Shown here in pieces: positions 50,717 to 59,377 of a DNA stretch of 64,000 bases. The notes beneath the pieces are model-generated. The model was given only the letters and a program-made list of their open reading frames with translations, was not told the origin of the DNA and made no database searches. Within the stretch, counting starts at the first letter, position 1, and every line of letters begins with the position of its first letter. The stretch covers positions 186,001 to 250,000 of the forward strand of contig NZ_JAHPZO010000003.1 of assembly GCF_019042655.1 (NCBI RefSeq). Reading direction: 5' to 3'. This DNA comes from Planococcus sp. CP5-4_YE. GTDB taxonomy: Bacteria > Bacillota > Bacilli > Bacillales_A > Planococcaceae. The position numbers and the translations under genes were made by a program.

Positions 50717-51745
50717 TTAGCGTCTTTCGATCGCCGTGCGGTAACGGTCGAAGTTTTCGAGTGCGCGCCCTGTTCCGAGCGCGACACAATCGAGCGGCTG
50801 GTCCGCTGTGAACACTGCCATGCCAACCGCATCCGCGATCACTTTGTCGAGATTCTTCAACAGTGCCCCGCCGCCCGTCAAGACGATGCCGCGGTCCATG
50901 ATATCGGATGCCAGTTCAGGCGGCGTCTTCTCGAGCGTGGTACCGAGGCCTTCGACGATGCGCGACACGGATTCTTTCAACGCTTCTTCCATTTCTTTTG
51001 CGGTGATTGTCAAGGTTTTCGGGAAGCCGGTCACGAGGTCGCGCCCGCGGATTTCCATCTCCGCTTGCGCTTCCTCCTCACTCAAGACTGCAGCGGTGCC
51101 GATGCCTATTTTTAGGTTTTCGGCTGTACGTTCCCCGATGACGACATTATAGCGCTTGCGGACGTAGTGCTTGATCGCTTCGTCCATCTCGTCCCCGCCG
51201 ACGCGGATCGATTCACTCGATACGATGCCGCCGAGCGAGATGATGGCGACTTCCGCCGTTCCGCCTCCTATATCGACGACCATGCTGCCGACAGGTTCCC
51301 ATACCGGGAGCCCTGCGCCGATCGCTGCGGCGAAAGGCTCTTCGATCGTATAAGCTTCCGCTGCCCCAACCGCACGCGCAGCATCCAAAACGGCGCGCTG
51401 TTCAATCGATGTCACGCCATAAGGCACGCAGATCATCACTTTGCCGCCGCGCCATTTACCCGGCGCTTTGCCAGTCGCTTCACTGATGCAATGCTTAATC
51501 ATCGCAAGCGTCGTGTCGTAGTCGGAGATAACACCGTCCTGCATCGGGCGCAAAGCGACGATATTGCCAGGCGTTCTGCCCATCATATCGCGTGCGCGTT
51601 TTCCCACAGCGACGATTTCATTCGTGCGGGTATTCTTGATGACAATCGATGGCTCCCGGAGCACGATGCCGCGCCCTTTTAAATAGACGAGCGTATTCGC
51701 CGTCCCGAGGTCGATGCCGATATCTTTTGAAGCAAATCCAAACAC
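50717..51745 (-). CDS. mreB: Rod shape-determining protein MreB
   Basis: A bacterial actin that guides cylindrical wall growth. Phosphate-1 motif [17 protein letters not shown] (near residue 6-22), phosphate-2 [19 protein letters not shown] and adenosine motif [15 protein letters not shown] are present. I start at the GTG at 51745 (342 residues, [10 protein letters not shown]...) which has AAGGA nine bases upstream and matches the family N-terminus; the frame open to 51805 would cover the promoter. Downstream partners mreC, mreD, minC, minD follow without a clear terminator. Confidence 0.95.
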   Translation of the reverse strand: MFGFASKDIGIDLGTANTLVYLKGRGIVLREPSIVIKNTRTNEIVAVGKRARDMMGRTPGNIVALRPMQDGVISDYDTTLAMIKHCISEATGKAPGKWRGGKVMICVPYGVTSIEQRAVLDAARAVGAAEAYTIEEPFAAAIGAGLPVWEPVGSMVVDIGGGTAEVAIISLGGIVSSESIRVGGDEMDEAIKHYVRKRYNVVIGERTAENLKIGIGTAAVLSEEEAQAEMEIRGRDLVTGFPKTLTITAKEMEEALKESVSRIVEGLGTTLEKTPPELASDIMDRGIVLTGGGALLKNLDKVIADAVGMAVFTADQPLDCVALGTGRALENFDRYRTAIERR

Positions 51746-51807
51746 ATGAATCGGTCCTTTCTTATGTAAACCGGGGGTACCGGCAACAGCTTTGCGCAAT
51801 ACCACCC

Positions 51808-51813
51808 ATTATA
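51808..51813 (-). promoter_or_regulatory. Candidate -10 of mreB promoter
   Basis: A perfect TATAAT on the minus strand about 60 bases before the mreB GTG, just after the radC stop. The -35 region (TGTATA at 17 bases) is poor. Confidence 0.4.
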
Positions 51814-51839
51814 GAACATCCGGAAAAAAATATACAGTG

Positions 51840-52043
51840 CTACATGAACCCCTTTTCTTTTAATGAAGTGAATTGATGGTCGCCGATGATAATATGGTCA
51901 AGCAGTTCGATGCCGATGATCGAGCCGGCTTCCATGAGCCGCTTGGTGACATCGATGTCTTCTGGCGACGGGGCAGGATTTCCAGAAGGATGGTTATGCG
52001 CACAGACAATCGAGGCGGTCGAGCGTCTGACGGCTTCGCGGAA
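51840..52043 (-). CDS. radC: RadC, exon 2 (C-terminal part, after the group II intron)
   Basis: Encodes 67 residues starting [21 protein letters not shown] and ending LKEKGFM. The [15 protein letters not shown] stretch is the JAB/MPN metal motif (H-x-H and D). Joined to exon 1 at 54524 the protein reads ...VHPRE-I-FREAV..., matching intact RadC proteins with no residue lost, total 232 residues. Without splicing this part has no start codon, so it is only made from spliced RNA. Confidence 0.88.
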   Translation of the reverse strand, partial: FREAVRRSTASIVCAHNHPSGNPAPSPEDIDVTKRLMEAGSIIGIELLDHIIIGDHQFTSLKEKGFM

Positions 52044-52104
52044 GTAAGGTAAGAACCCGACGCCTTGCTTAATTGCTTAAGTAGGTTTTCAGGAACTCCC
52101 TTCC

Positions 52105-52138
52105 AAACCGTACGTACCCCTCTCAGGGTATACGGCTT
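52105..52138 (-). ncRNA. Group II intron domain V hairpin
   Basis: A short catalytic hairpin: AGCCGTATACCC and GGGGTACGTACGGTT arms around a GAGA-type loop, followed by a candidate domain VI before the 3' end. Confidence 0.8.
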
Positions 52139-52147
52139 TCCATTTAT

Positions 52148-53959
52148 CTAATCTAACTTTCCATTATGCAAATCGAGGTGGCATTTTACACACATCGCAA
52201 TGGTTTTTCTCCGTCTTGCAATCATTTTCTGTTCCCATTGCTTTTTGCCTTTTAGGTCTTTTAGTTTGTGTATATGATGCATTTCAAGTGGTACGTTCTG
52301 TTTACCACACCATTCACATTTTTCAGCTAAAAGACGGTCTATCAGGCTTGTTCTGCCACTGTACGCTAAAGTTTGTCCGATTATATCTACTGTATTGCTT
52401 TTAATCTCCGTATTTTTCTCCATCCGCTGTTCGGTGAAATACGCAATGCGAGAGCCTTCCTTTGTTTCATACAGTACACCCAAATTTTTGTTAATACTGA
52501 ATTTATTGATGATTTTGCTCAAGGTACTTTTATATTTATTAGCATAGGTTTTAATCATGCTGTATTTCATAGTTTGTCGGAAGGATTGAAGTACATGTAC
52601 ATTACTTGCCAATCGGTAGTAATTGTACAGACCTTCTATTTCTGCATTGTATGTGCGTATTATTTCCAGGTCATCGTTGTGAATTAGATACGGGCGATGC
52701 ACAGGTTTCCATCCATTGTTGTTGCCTATTTTTAATGCACCTAGATCAATGAGTTTTTTGATGTATTTTTCATGTGGCACGAAAAGTTTCGCTTGAAAAT
52801 TAAATCTCCTTTTCTTAGTTCCGTTTGGCATTTTCATTCTATGCCAATCTCTGGCGACACGGATGTCATATCCTAAGAATCGGGCGTTTTTCTCGCTGTG
52901 TGTTATCAATGTTTTTTCAGCACTGAGTTCAAGTTTTAGTTCGCTCGCTAGGAAAGTTGTTAAGTCTCGCTTTGTTTGTTCAGCTTCTTCTTTGCTTCCA
53001 ATTACACCAATTAGGAAATCATCTGCGTATCTTACATATTTCATTCGGCGGTACTCTGGGTCAAATAGGTTTTTACTATCAAGGCTTTGTAATTTCTTAT
53101 AAAGAGATTTTATTTCGTTTAGTCTTTTGACTTTTTCTTCTTCACTTAACTCTTCCCACTCACTCTCATTTTTTCTTTTGCGGTGCCCTATTTTGGATGC
53201 TAGGTTGTGGTACTCGAGATTGTGTGTTCTCTTTTTACCTTTGTTATATTGAAGTGAATATTTTTCAATATAACGGTCAAGTTCGTTTAGGTAAATGTTC
53301 GAGAGAATTGGGCTGATGATTCCACCCTGTGGGGTTCCACTATATGTTTTGTGAAATTCCCATTTTTCCACATATCCCGCTCGGAGAAACTTCCAAATAA
53401 GATTAATAAATTTTTCGTCTTTGATTCTTTTACGCAAAAGATTTATTAGAGTGTGGTGTTCGATGTTATCAAAGAAGCCCTTTATATCACCTTCGATAAA
53501 CCATCTAGTGCCCGTGAATGTGTTTCTAATTTGTACTAATGCAGTATGACAGCTTCTATTTGGTCTGAAAGCATGTGAATTGTCTGAAAACTGCGGTTCA
53601 TAAATACTTTCCAGTATTCTGCGAGCTACTTCTTGTACCAATTTATCCTCGAAGGACGGAATGCCTAGCGGTCTAGGTTTCCCATTCTTCTTCGGAATAT
53701 ATACTCTTCGTGATGGTTTTGGTTGATAACTCTGGTTTTTTAACTTTTCAATTAGCTTTTCGATTCTCTCTAAACTCATTCCATCAATGGTGTCATCATC
53801 AATACCTTTGGTATTGCTACCCTTGTTAGGATAAATTTTCGCATAGGCATCCAGATAAAATTCTGTGTTATACAGATTTCGATATAATCTTTGAAACGTG
53901 TATTCCTCGTTTTTTGCATTGGAAGATAAATTGTTTAATACTACTTTTGGATTTCTCAT
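52148..53959 (-). CDS. ltrA: Group II intron-encoded reverse transcriptase/maturase with HNH endonuclease
   Basis: A 603-residue multifunction protein that helps its intron fold and splice and copies it into DNA. The reverse transcriptase core shows YIPKKNGKPRPLGIPSFEDK, the GTPQGGIISPILSNIYL block and the YVRYADDFLIG catalytic motif. The maturase domain X follows (about 440-540). The C-terminal HNH nuclease is complete: CEWCGK, LEMHHIHKL and CVKCHLDLH with four zinc cysteines. No frameshift is seen, so the element may be active. Codon choice is AT-rich compared with the flanking genes. Confidence 0.95.
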   Translation of the reverse strand: MRNPKVVLNNLSSNAKNEEYTFQRLYRNLYNTEFYLDAYAKIYPNKGSNTKGIDDDTIDGMSLERIEKLIEKLKNQSYQPKPSRRVYIPKKNGKPRPLGIPSFEDKLVQEVARRILESIYEPQFSDNSHAFRPNRSCHTALVQIRNTFTGTRWFIEGDIKGFFDNIEHHTLINLLRKRIKDEKFINLIWKFLRAGYVEKWEFHKTYSGTPQGGIISPILSNIYLNELDRYIEKYSLQYNKGKKRTHNLEYHNLASKIGHRKRKNESEWEELSEEEKVKRLNEIKSLYKKLQSLDSKNLFDPEYRRMKYVRYADDFLIGVIGSKEEAEQTKRDLTTFLASELKLELSAEKTLITHSEKNARFLGYDIRVARDWHRMKMPNGTKKRRFNFQAKLFVPHEKYIKKLIDLGALKIGNNNGWKPVHRPYLIHNDDLEIIRTYNAEIEGLYNYYRLASNVHVLQSFRQTMKYSMIKTYANKYKSTLSKIINKFSINKNLGVLYETKEGSRIAYFTEQRMEKNTEIKSNTVDIIGQTLAYSGRTSLIDRLLAEKCEWCGKQNVPLEMHHIHKLKDLKGKKQWEQKMIARRRKTIAMCVKCHLDLHNGKLD

Positions 53960-54523
53960 AGAGCCTCACGCTCCTTCCCAATTTAGTATTAAGCTAGATA
54001 AACTGCTTCCCTTCGCCATGTAATAGGCTTTCCCTATCTCGGACTACTACGGAAGCTCCGTTACCATATCAGATTTTCAGACACATAATGTCATAGCCGT
54101 TTGGCATTCTGACTTAGGTAATCTCCATTTAGACTTTCAGAAACTTCGCTTACGTGATGTCGGATGTGACTTTCGCTCTTTATCTTCTATATGGAAGTTG
54201 GTCGGAATTGTATCCCGTCATTATTCTCGAAGTTTTTAAGAATAATGCAAATCCCGTACAGCGTATATCGTTACCTCCCGCTGTAAGTCCCCGTGGTCTA
54301 CCTCGAGCTATCATTCAGGCAGTTTAGCTTTCATCCTTATTCACGTTTTCATCTCGCCATTCAGTCGTGTCTTGGTAACTAGACAACTCATGGCTTTTCC
54401 AACATGCTACACTCCCCGTCTGGTTTCCCTTTCGGATAAGTTGGCTGATGACAGGGTATTGCTCTGAGATATTTCCCTACTGCTTTGCGAGAGCAGATTT
54501 TCTGAGAGTCCTTATGGACGCAC

Positions 54524-55018
54524 AATTTCGCGGGGATGGACGATGGAGGCGTTGAGGCTGCCGACAAAAATGGTTTGGCGGTGCATCACTTGGTTTTTGA
54601 TGTTGAGGAATAAACAGACGAAATGCTCTTGCTTGAGCGACGTCATGTCATCCATTAAATAATTGGCGGCGTCTTTCGGGGAGCGGATCGTAAAGCGTTC
54701 ATCGGTCTGTTTGGAAGCGAGCCTTCGCCCCAGTTCGATGGCAGCGAGCAGCTGGACGGCTTTCGCTTCGCCGATGCCGTTGATCGCTGTCATTTCTTCG
54801 ATGGCGGCGTGCTTTAATTCGTGGAGATGTTCGAATTGCTTAAGCACACGGTTTGCGAGATGGAGAACCGATTCTTCGCGGGTGCCGGTCCGCAACAGGA
54901 TGGCGATGAGCTCTTGATTGGACAAGCTCACCGCGCCTTGTTTAATAAGCCGTTCGCGCGGCCGGTCGGCAATGTGGACATCGCGGATCATCAACGCTTG
55001 TTCATTGGGCATAGTCAT
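54524..55018 (-). CDS. radC: RadC, exon 1 (N-terminal part, before the group II intron)
   Basis: Encodes 165 residues of the JAB-domain protein RadC (a DNA repair name, but the true role is unsettled). It has the N-terminal DRPRERLIKQGAVSLSNQELIAILL block, a helix-hairpin-helix (INGIGEAKAVQLLAAIELGRR) and the core up to SIVHPREI. The reading frame would run four codons into the intron before a stop. GGAGGG precedes the ATG, which overlaps the end of maf by 17 bases. The maf-radC-mreB order is that of B. subtilis. Confidence 0.92.
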
Positions 55019-55613
55019 GCGCTCCCTCCACTTTTACATAGCCTGCTCTCATCAAGTGTTGGAGCAGTTTCGCTACCGGCAAGCCGACAACTGCGTTGTA
55101 ATCGCCTTCGATTCCTTCGACGAATAAGCCTGACACGGTTTGGATGCCGTACGCCCCCGCTTTGTCATAAGGATCTTCTGTGTCGGTATAGGCATCGATC
55201 CATGACGCAGGCAATTCGTAAAAGCGCACACGGACACTTTCGTGGAAACTAACTTCCTCCTCGCCTTGACGCACACATACGGCCGTGACGACTTCATGAG
55301 TATTGCCAGACAGCTTGCGCAAATACTCGGACGCTTGTTGTTGGTGTTTCGGCTTCAATAGAATCTCCCCGTTTAATACGACGACAGTATCCGATCCGAT
55401 GACGAGCGCTTCAGGGTGCTTCCCTGCGATATCTTTCGCTTTTTGTACAGCGCACGCGTGGACATAATCGACCGCTGACTGAAAATCTTGCGGATTGGGT
55501 TCCGGGATATCGCTCGGCACAATTTCAAACGGAATTCCGAGCAGGCCCAGCAGTTCTTTACGGCGCGGTGATTGCGACGCCAGGATGAGCGGGTGTTTCG
55601 CTGTGAACTTCAT
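55002..55613 (-). CDS. maf: Maf family nucleotide pyrophosphatase
   Basis: A house-cleaning pyrophosphatase acting on dTTP/UTP and modified nucleotides; B. subtilis Maf blocks septum formation when overproduced. SQSPRRKELLGLLG near residue 14 and IGSDTVVVLNGEIL near 70 are the family signatures. Length 203. It overlaps radC, so the two are translationally coupled. Confidence 0.93.
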   Translation of the reverse strand: MKFTAKHPLILASQSPRRKELLGLLGIPFEIVPSDIPEPNPQDFQSAVDYVHACAVQKAKDIAGKHPEALVIGSDTVVVLNGEILLKPKHQQQASEYLRKLSGNTHEVVTAVCVRQGEEEVSFHESVRVRFYELPASWIDAYTDTEDPYDKAGAYGIQTVSGLFVEGIEGDYNAVVGLPVAKLLQHLMRAGYVKVEGAHDYAQ

Positions 55614-55896
55614 TAAAAAAAACCTCCTTTTTTCAAGCCATCATACCATTATCAAAAAGCCGGGGCAAAATGGCGAAATACTGAATTTCATTCAAAACCA
55701 GCCTATAAATCCCTTTTTTGATGATAGCGTTTTCACAGGATCAAGGATTATCTTAACTTTTTTATTGTTTTGATAATGTTATTGCACGCTTCTCTATAGC
55801 CCGTCCCGAGCGCATTCTCAAGACTTGTCAAACATTATCCAAAATTAGCGCAATTGGCACTTCCTTAAATAGCTTTTCTTATGTTTCTTAAGGTTT

Positions 55897-55902
55897 TATA
55901 AT
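55897..55902 (+). promoter_or_regulatory. -10 box of the AbgT-family transporter gene
   Basis: A perfect TATAAT; TTTTCT at 17 bases upstream is a weak -35. Transcription would start near 55909, directly before the CodY box. The remainder of the 378-base gap (55614-55991) is AT-rich with no gene. Confidence 0.55.
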
Positions 55903-55915
55903 GGGTAGAGTCTTT

Positions 55916-55930
55916 AATTTTTTGAAAATT
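55916..55930 (+). promoter_or_regulatory. CodY box
   Basis: AATTTTTTGAAAATT matches the CodY consensus AATTTTCWGAAAATT at 14 of 15 positions. It lies just downstream of the -10 box, where a bound repressor would block initiation or early elongation. Confidence 0.75.
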
Positions 55931-55991
55931 ACTATTACACAATAATTTAATAGTCTTTTTCACATTTAAGCTTGAAGGGAGTTTGTCTATT

Positions 55992-57518
55992 TTGAAAAAC
56001 CAAAAACGGGGATTGTTCCAAAAATCCCTCGACCGCATCGAAACGATCGGTAATAAACTGCCGCATCCGGTGACATTGTTTGCGGTTCTCGCAATCGTCG
56101 TCCTCGCGCTTTCCGCTTTGCTGGCGAACCTCGGCATCTCTGTCGAACACCCAGGCCAAGAAGGCGAAATCGTGGAAGTGAAGAACTTATTGAACGCTGA
56201 AGGCATTCAATACATCTTCGCAAGCATGGTCGATAACTTCATCGGCTTCGCACCGCTCGGCGTCGTGCTCGTGACGATGCTCGGGATCGGAGTTGCGGAA
56301 CGCACAGGCCTCATCTCGGCTGTGTTGCGCGGATTCGTCTTATCGATTCCGAAATTCCTCATCACTGGCGGGCTCGTCTTCGCTGGTATTATGTCGAGTG
56401 TCGCATCGGATGCTGGATATGTCGTCTTGCCTCCACTCGGCGCAGTGATCTTTATCGCACTTGGGCGCCATCCGCTTGCCGGCCTTGCCGCGGCGTTTGC
56501 CGGTGTCTCTGCCGGATTCTCTGCCAACTTGCTCTTATCGGCAACGGACGCGATGCTCGGGGAACTGACCATCGCAGCCGCTTCGATCATCGACCCGGGC
56601 TATGCTGAAGGCATGAACATCGCGATGAACTATTACTTCATTATCGTCTCCGTGTTCTTGTTGACGATCGTCGGCGCTGTTGTGACGGAAAAAGTCGTCG
56701 AACCACGCCTTGGCGAATACAAAGGCGAGTTCCGCGAAGAAATGACTGGCCTGACAACGCTTGAGAAAAAAGGCTTGCTGTGGGCTGGTATCACGACACT
56801 GGTCGGCGTCATTTTGACGGCACTTCTCATCGTGCCGGAAAGCGGCGTATTGCGCGGAGAAGACGGCGGCATCGTCCAATCTCCGTTCATGAGCTCACTC
56901 GTTCCGATCATCACCATCCTGTTCTTCTTGCCGGGCCTTGCTTACGGTATCGCCACGAAGAACATCAAGAGCGACAAAGACGTCGCTGCACAAATGTCTG
57001 ACACAATGGCATCAATGGGCGTCTTCATTGTCCTGGCGTTCACAGCCGGACAATTTGTCGCTTACTTCGCTGAATCAAACATGGGCATGGTGCTCGGCGT
57101 CTACGGTGCACAAGCACTGGAATCCATGAGCCTGACGGGCATTCCGTTGATCATCGGCTTCGTCATCGTCGTCGGGATCATCAACTTGTTCATCGGCTCC
57201 GCTTCCGCGAAATGGGCGATGCTTGCACCGGTCTTCGTGCCGATCATGATGCAGCTCGGCTATTCGCCGGAATTGACGCAAATGGCTTACCGCATCGCCG
57301 ATTCATCAACCAACATCATCACACCGCTTATGACGTATTTCGCGATTGTCATTGCATTCGCACAGAAATACGACAAGAAAATGGGCATCGGTACATTGAT
57401 CTCGGTCATGTTCCCCTACTCAATTTTCTTCATGATTTTCTGGACCATCATGTTGATCGTTTGGATGTTGTTCGGCCTTGATCTTGGGCCAGCTTCACCG
57501 ATCCGCTATAACGGATAA
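55992..57518 (+). CDS. AbgT family transporter
   Basis: A 508-residue membrane protein with about a dozen hydrophobic segments. The IGNKLPHPVTLF start, the MSSVASDAGYVVLPPLGA block and the NLFIGSASAKWAMLAPVFVP block are typical of the AbgT family. Characterised members import p-aminobenzoyl-glutamate or export sulfonamides and other antimetabolites; substrate here is unknown. I start at the TTG at 55992, ten bases after AAGGGAG; the TTG at 55983 is too close to that site. A CodY box upstream suggests induction on amino-acid or GTP shortage. Monocistronic. Confidence 0.88.
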   Translation: MKNQKRGLFQKSLDRIETIGNKLPHPVTLFAVLAIVVLALSALLANLGISVEHPGQEGEIVEVKNLLNAEGIQYIFASMVDNFIGFAPLGVVLVTMLGIGVAERTGLISAVLRGFVLSIPKFLITGGLVFAGIMSSVASDAGYVVLPPLGAVIFIALGRHPLAGLAAAFAGVSAGFSANLLLSATDAMLGELTIAAASIIDPGYAEGMNIAMNYYFIIVSVFLLTIVGAVVTEKVVEPRLGEYKGEFREEMTGLTTLEKKGLLWAGITTLVGVILTALLIVPESGVLRGEDGGIVQSPFMSSLVPIITILFFLPGLAYGIATKNIKSDKDVAAQMSDTMASMGVFIVLAFTAGQFVAYFAESNMGMVLGVYGAQALESMSLTGIPLIIGFVIVVGIINLFIGSASAKWAMLAPVFVPIMMQLGYSPELTQMAYRIADSSTNIITPLMTYFAIVIAFAQKYDKKMGIGTLISVMFPYSIFFMIFWTIMLIVWMLFGLDLGPASPIRYNG

Positions 57519-57522
57519 TAGT

Positions 57523-57561
57523 AAAAAGCGACAGAACCGATTTGGTTCTGTCGCTTTTTTT
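57523..57561 (+). terminator. Terminator after AbgT-family gene
   Basis: AAAAAGCGACAGAACC, GATTT-type loop, GGTTCTGTCGCTTTTTTT: a strong stem with T tail. Confidence 0.9.
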
Positions 57562-57574
57562 GTGGATTCAGCGT

Positions 57575-57710
57575 GTTGATATTCCACAGAACACCTTCGC
57601 TTTCCTGCGGGCGAGCGCTTAGCCTCCTCAGTCGCTTCTCGACTTGCGGGGTCTCATCTTTCTCGCTTCCCGCGGGAGTCTCCGGCGTTCTGCTCCATAT
57701 CTTGTTTATT
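57575..57710. repeat. GC-rich intergenic element, copy 5 (most complete)
   Basis: Blocks in order: TTCGCTTTCCTGCGGGCGAG, GCCTCCTCAGTCGC, TTGCGGGGTCTC, TTCCCGCGGGAGTC and CGGCGTTCTGCTCCATATC. The same blocks, reversed, occur at 26235-26350 and 47575-47700, and the last block at 6996-7032. Confidence 0.65.
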
Positions 57711-57768
57711 ATTTAAAATGCTAATTCATACTTATATCACTTTTAAGATTACATAATAAAGTTATAAT

Positions 57769-58524
57769 CTACATAAATAAATTAACATACCAGCCAATAA
57801 ATTGTTCGCCCCATAAATAGACGAGCACAGCGGATAGAGCGATTGAAGGGCCAAAAGGAATCGGTGTTTTTCGGCCTTGTTTTCTTACCCGAAGCAAAAT
57901 GATGCCGGCGACCGCACCGATAAATGAGGCGAAGAACAACGTCAGCAAAGTCCCGGCCGTTCCGAGCACGAGCCCGATGACAAAAAACAGCTTGATGTCG
58001 CCCCCGCCCATGCCGCCTTTAGATAAAATGGCAATCAACAGCAGGACGGAAAATCCGACCGACGCACCGACGAGCGAATCCCACCAAGGATCGAGCGGCA
58101 CGATCAAGCGCAAGACGAGCAGCACTAAAGCAAACGGCAGCAGCACTTTATCCGGTATGAGCATATAGGCGATATCCGACACTGTGATGATGACGAGCAG
58201 CGAAACGAACAACAAGCCGACGATCAATTCCGGCGTCAAGCCGAATTTCAAGAAAACAACCGTAAACAAAACGGCGGTGATCGCTTCCATCATCGGATAG
58301 ACCCAGTGGATCTTTGAACCGCACGTGCGGCATTGGCCTTTGAGGAATAAATAAGAAAACACAGGCACCAAGTCAAGCACCGTCAAGCGCCGCTCACAGT
58401 TCGTACAATGAGATGGTGGATAGGCGATTGACTGTTTCTTCGGCACACGTAAGCCGACGACGTTATAAAACGAGCCGAAGACCAGTCCGAAGACGGCAAA
58501 CACGGCAGTATAGGCAATAGTCAT
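57769..58524 (-). CDS. comC: Prepilin peptidase PilD/ComC (A24 family)
   Basis: Cleaves and N-methylates type IV prepilins at the membrane. The N-terminal domain carries the zinc pairs HCTNC and QCRTC needed for the methyltransferase part. The two catalytic aspartates are in SDIAYMLIPDKV (near residue 117) and MGGGDIKLFF (near 176). About eight membrane helices in 251 residues. In B. subtilis comC also lies near maf and serves DNA uptake; here it follows the pilus genes and may serve both systems. A terminator separates it from pilO. Confidence 0.94.
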   Translation of the reverse strand: MTIAYTAVFAVFGLVFGSFYNVVGLRVPKKQSIAYPPSHCTNCERRLTVLDLVPVFSYLFLKGQCRTCGSKIHWVYPMMEAITAVLFTVVFLKFGLTPELIVGLLFVSLLVIITVSDIAYMLIPDKVLLPFALVLLVLRLIVPLDPWWDSLVGASVGFSVLLLIAILSKGGMGGGDIKLFFVIGLVLGTAGTLLTLFFASFIGAVAGIILLRVRKQGRKTPIPFGPSIALSAVLVYLWGEQFIGWYVNLFM

Positions 58525-58574
58525 AACAACCCTCTTTTACTTAATTAGTATAGTTTCATCTATTTTTCTTTATC

Positions 58575-58605
58575 AAAAAAGGAGAAATCGCCATGATTTC
58601 TCCCG
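58575..58605 (-). terminator. Terminator after pilO
   Basis: GGAGAAATC, ATGGC loop, GATTTCTCC and TTTTTT on the minus strand. comC is therefore expressed by readthrough or from its own promoter. Confidence 0.8.
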
Positions 58606-58621
58606 TTGTTCATCTAAATGA

Positions 58622-59377
58622 TCATTGTTCCGTCTCTTCTTCAACGACGTCTACCTCTATCTCTACATCTGCTTCGGTTTCAAGTTCCTCTTCCTCGTCC
58701 GCTTCGATGACAATAAACGTGCCATCATTTTGCGGCATGGGGTCAACTTTGTTCGCCGGGGCCGGCGCATCGACTTTAGGAGCCGTTTCCGCCAATGAAA
58801 TCAAATCCGGGCGGTAGAAAGCGGAAAACTGGATAGATACAGCCAAAGCTTCTTCCTCGCTTATTTGCTGCGTCTGTTCTGGATAAGCGGAGAAATCGAT
58901 CGCTTCGATCACCATGATGCGTTTCATCGCTTCAATTTCTTTGATAAATGCAGTGATGCTTTCATAATCATAAGCTTCGAGTTCAACCGTCGCTAACAGT
59001 TCCTGAATGTTCTCGACTCCTTCAACCGGCGCCAAAAGTTCAAGCGGGCCTTCGGTAAAACCGATGGATTGAACCAGTGTGTCCGAAAGCAGCTCGGCTT
59101 GTTCGATTTGCAACAACACTTTATCAGTCAATGGCTCTACCGCAACTTTCTGTTGTAAATCGAGCGGATTGATACGTTCGCCTTCAGGCAGTTCCTTCAA
59201 TTGACCTTCCAGCGCCATCAACACTTCACGTTCCGAAGAAAGCGTTTGTTCACTTTGTTGTTTCGCCGCTTTCGCCGGCGCATAAGTAGCGAAGTAAGCG
59301 AAAGCGATGACCGCAATTAAAAACAAACTGGCCAATACGATCAAGGCGTTATCTTTTTGCTGTTTGGAAAAGTTCAC
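58622..59377 (-). CDS. pilO: PilO-like pilus alignment protein with acidic tail
   Basis: A 251-residue bitopic protein: short basic cytoplasmic start, one membrane helix (about 11-30), a coiled-coil (about 35-60) and a ferredoxin-like domain, the PilO arrangement. The last ~30 residues are almost all Glu, Asp and Val. PilO pairs with PilN between the membrane and wall to support the pilus machine. It overlaps pilN by four bases. Identity rests mainly on architecture and position after pilM and pilN. Confidence 0.8.
   Translation of the reverse strand: MNFSKQQKDNALIVLASLFLIAVIAFAYFATYAPAKAAKQQSEQTLSSEREVLMALEGQLKELPEGERINPLDLQQKVAVEPLTDKVLLQIEQAELLSDTLVQSIGFTEGPLELLAPVEGVENIQELLATVELEAYDYESITAFIKEIEAMKRIMVIEAIDFSAYPEQTQQISEEEALAVSIQFSAFYRPDLISLAETAPKVDAPAPANKVDPMPQNDGTFIVIEADEEEELETEADVEIEVDVVEEETEQ

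Larger units (their letters stand above)
52044..54523 (-). mobile_element. Group II intron inserted in radC
   Basis: A 2,480-base retroelement in the sense direction of radC. The 5' end is GTGCG (54519-54523), the consensus intron start, and the 3' end is ...TTAC (52044-52047), matching the AY end. Domain V reads AGCCGTATACCCTGAG then AGGGGTACGTACGGTTT (about 52105-52136). About 560 bases of domains I-III (53960-54523) precede the intron-encoded protein in domain IV. The interior is more AT-rich than its neighbours, in line with recent arrival. Confidence 0.93.

Noticed and set aside
50717-51805. MreB with a 20-residue N-terminal extension
   Set aside because: The extension overlaps the -10 region and has no ribosome site; the GTG at 51745 fits the family start.
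51840-55018. radC as a pseudogene cut by an insertion
   Set aside because: The inserted DNA has group II intron ends in sense direction and removal restores the RadC frame without loss, so an intron-containing gene is the better reading.
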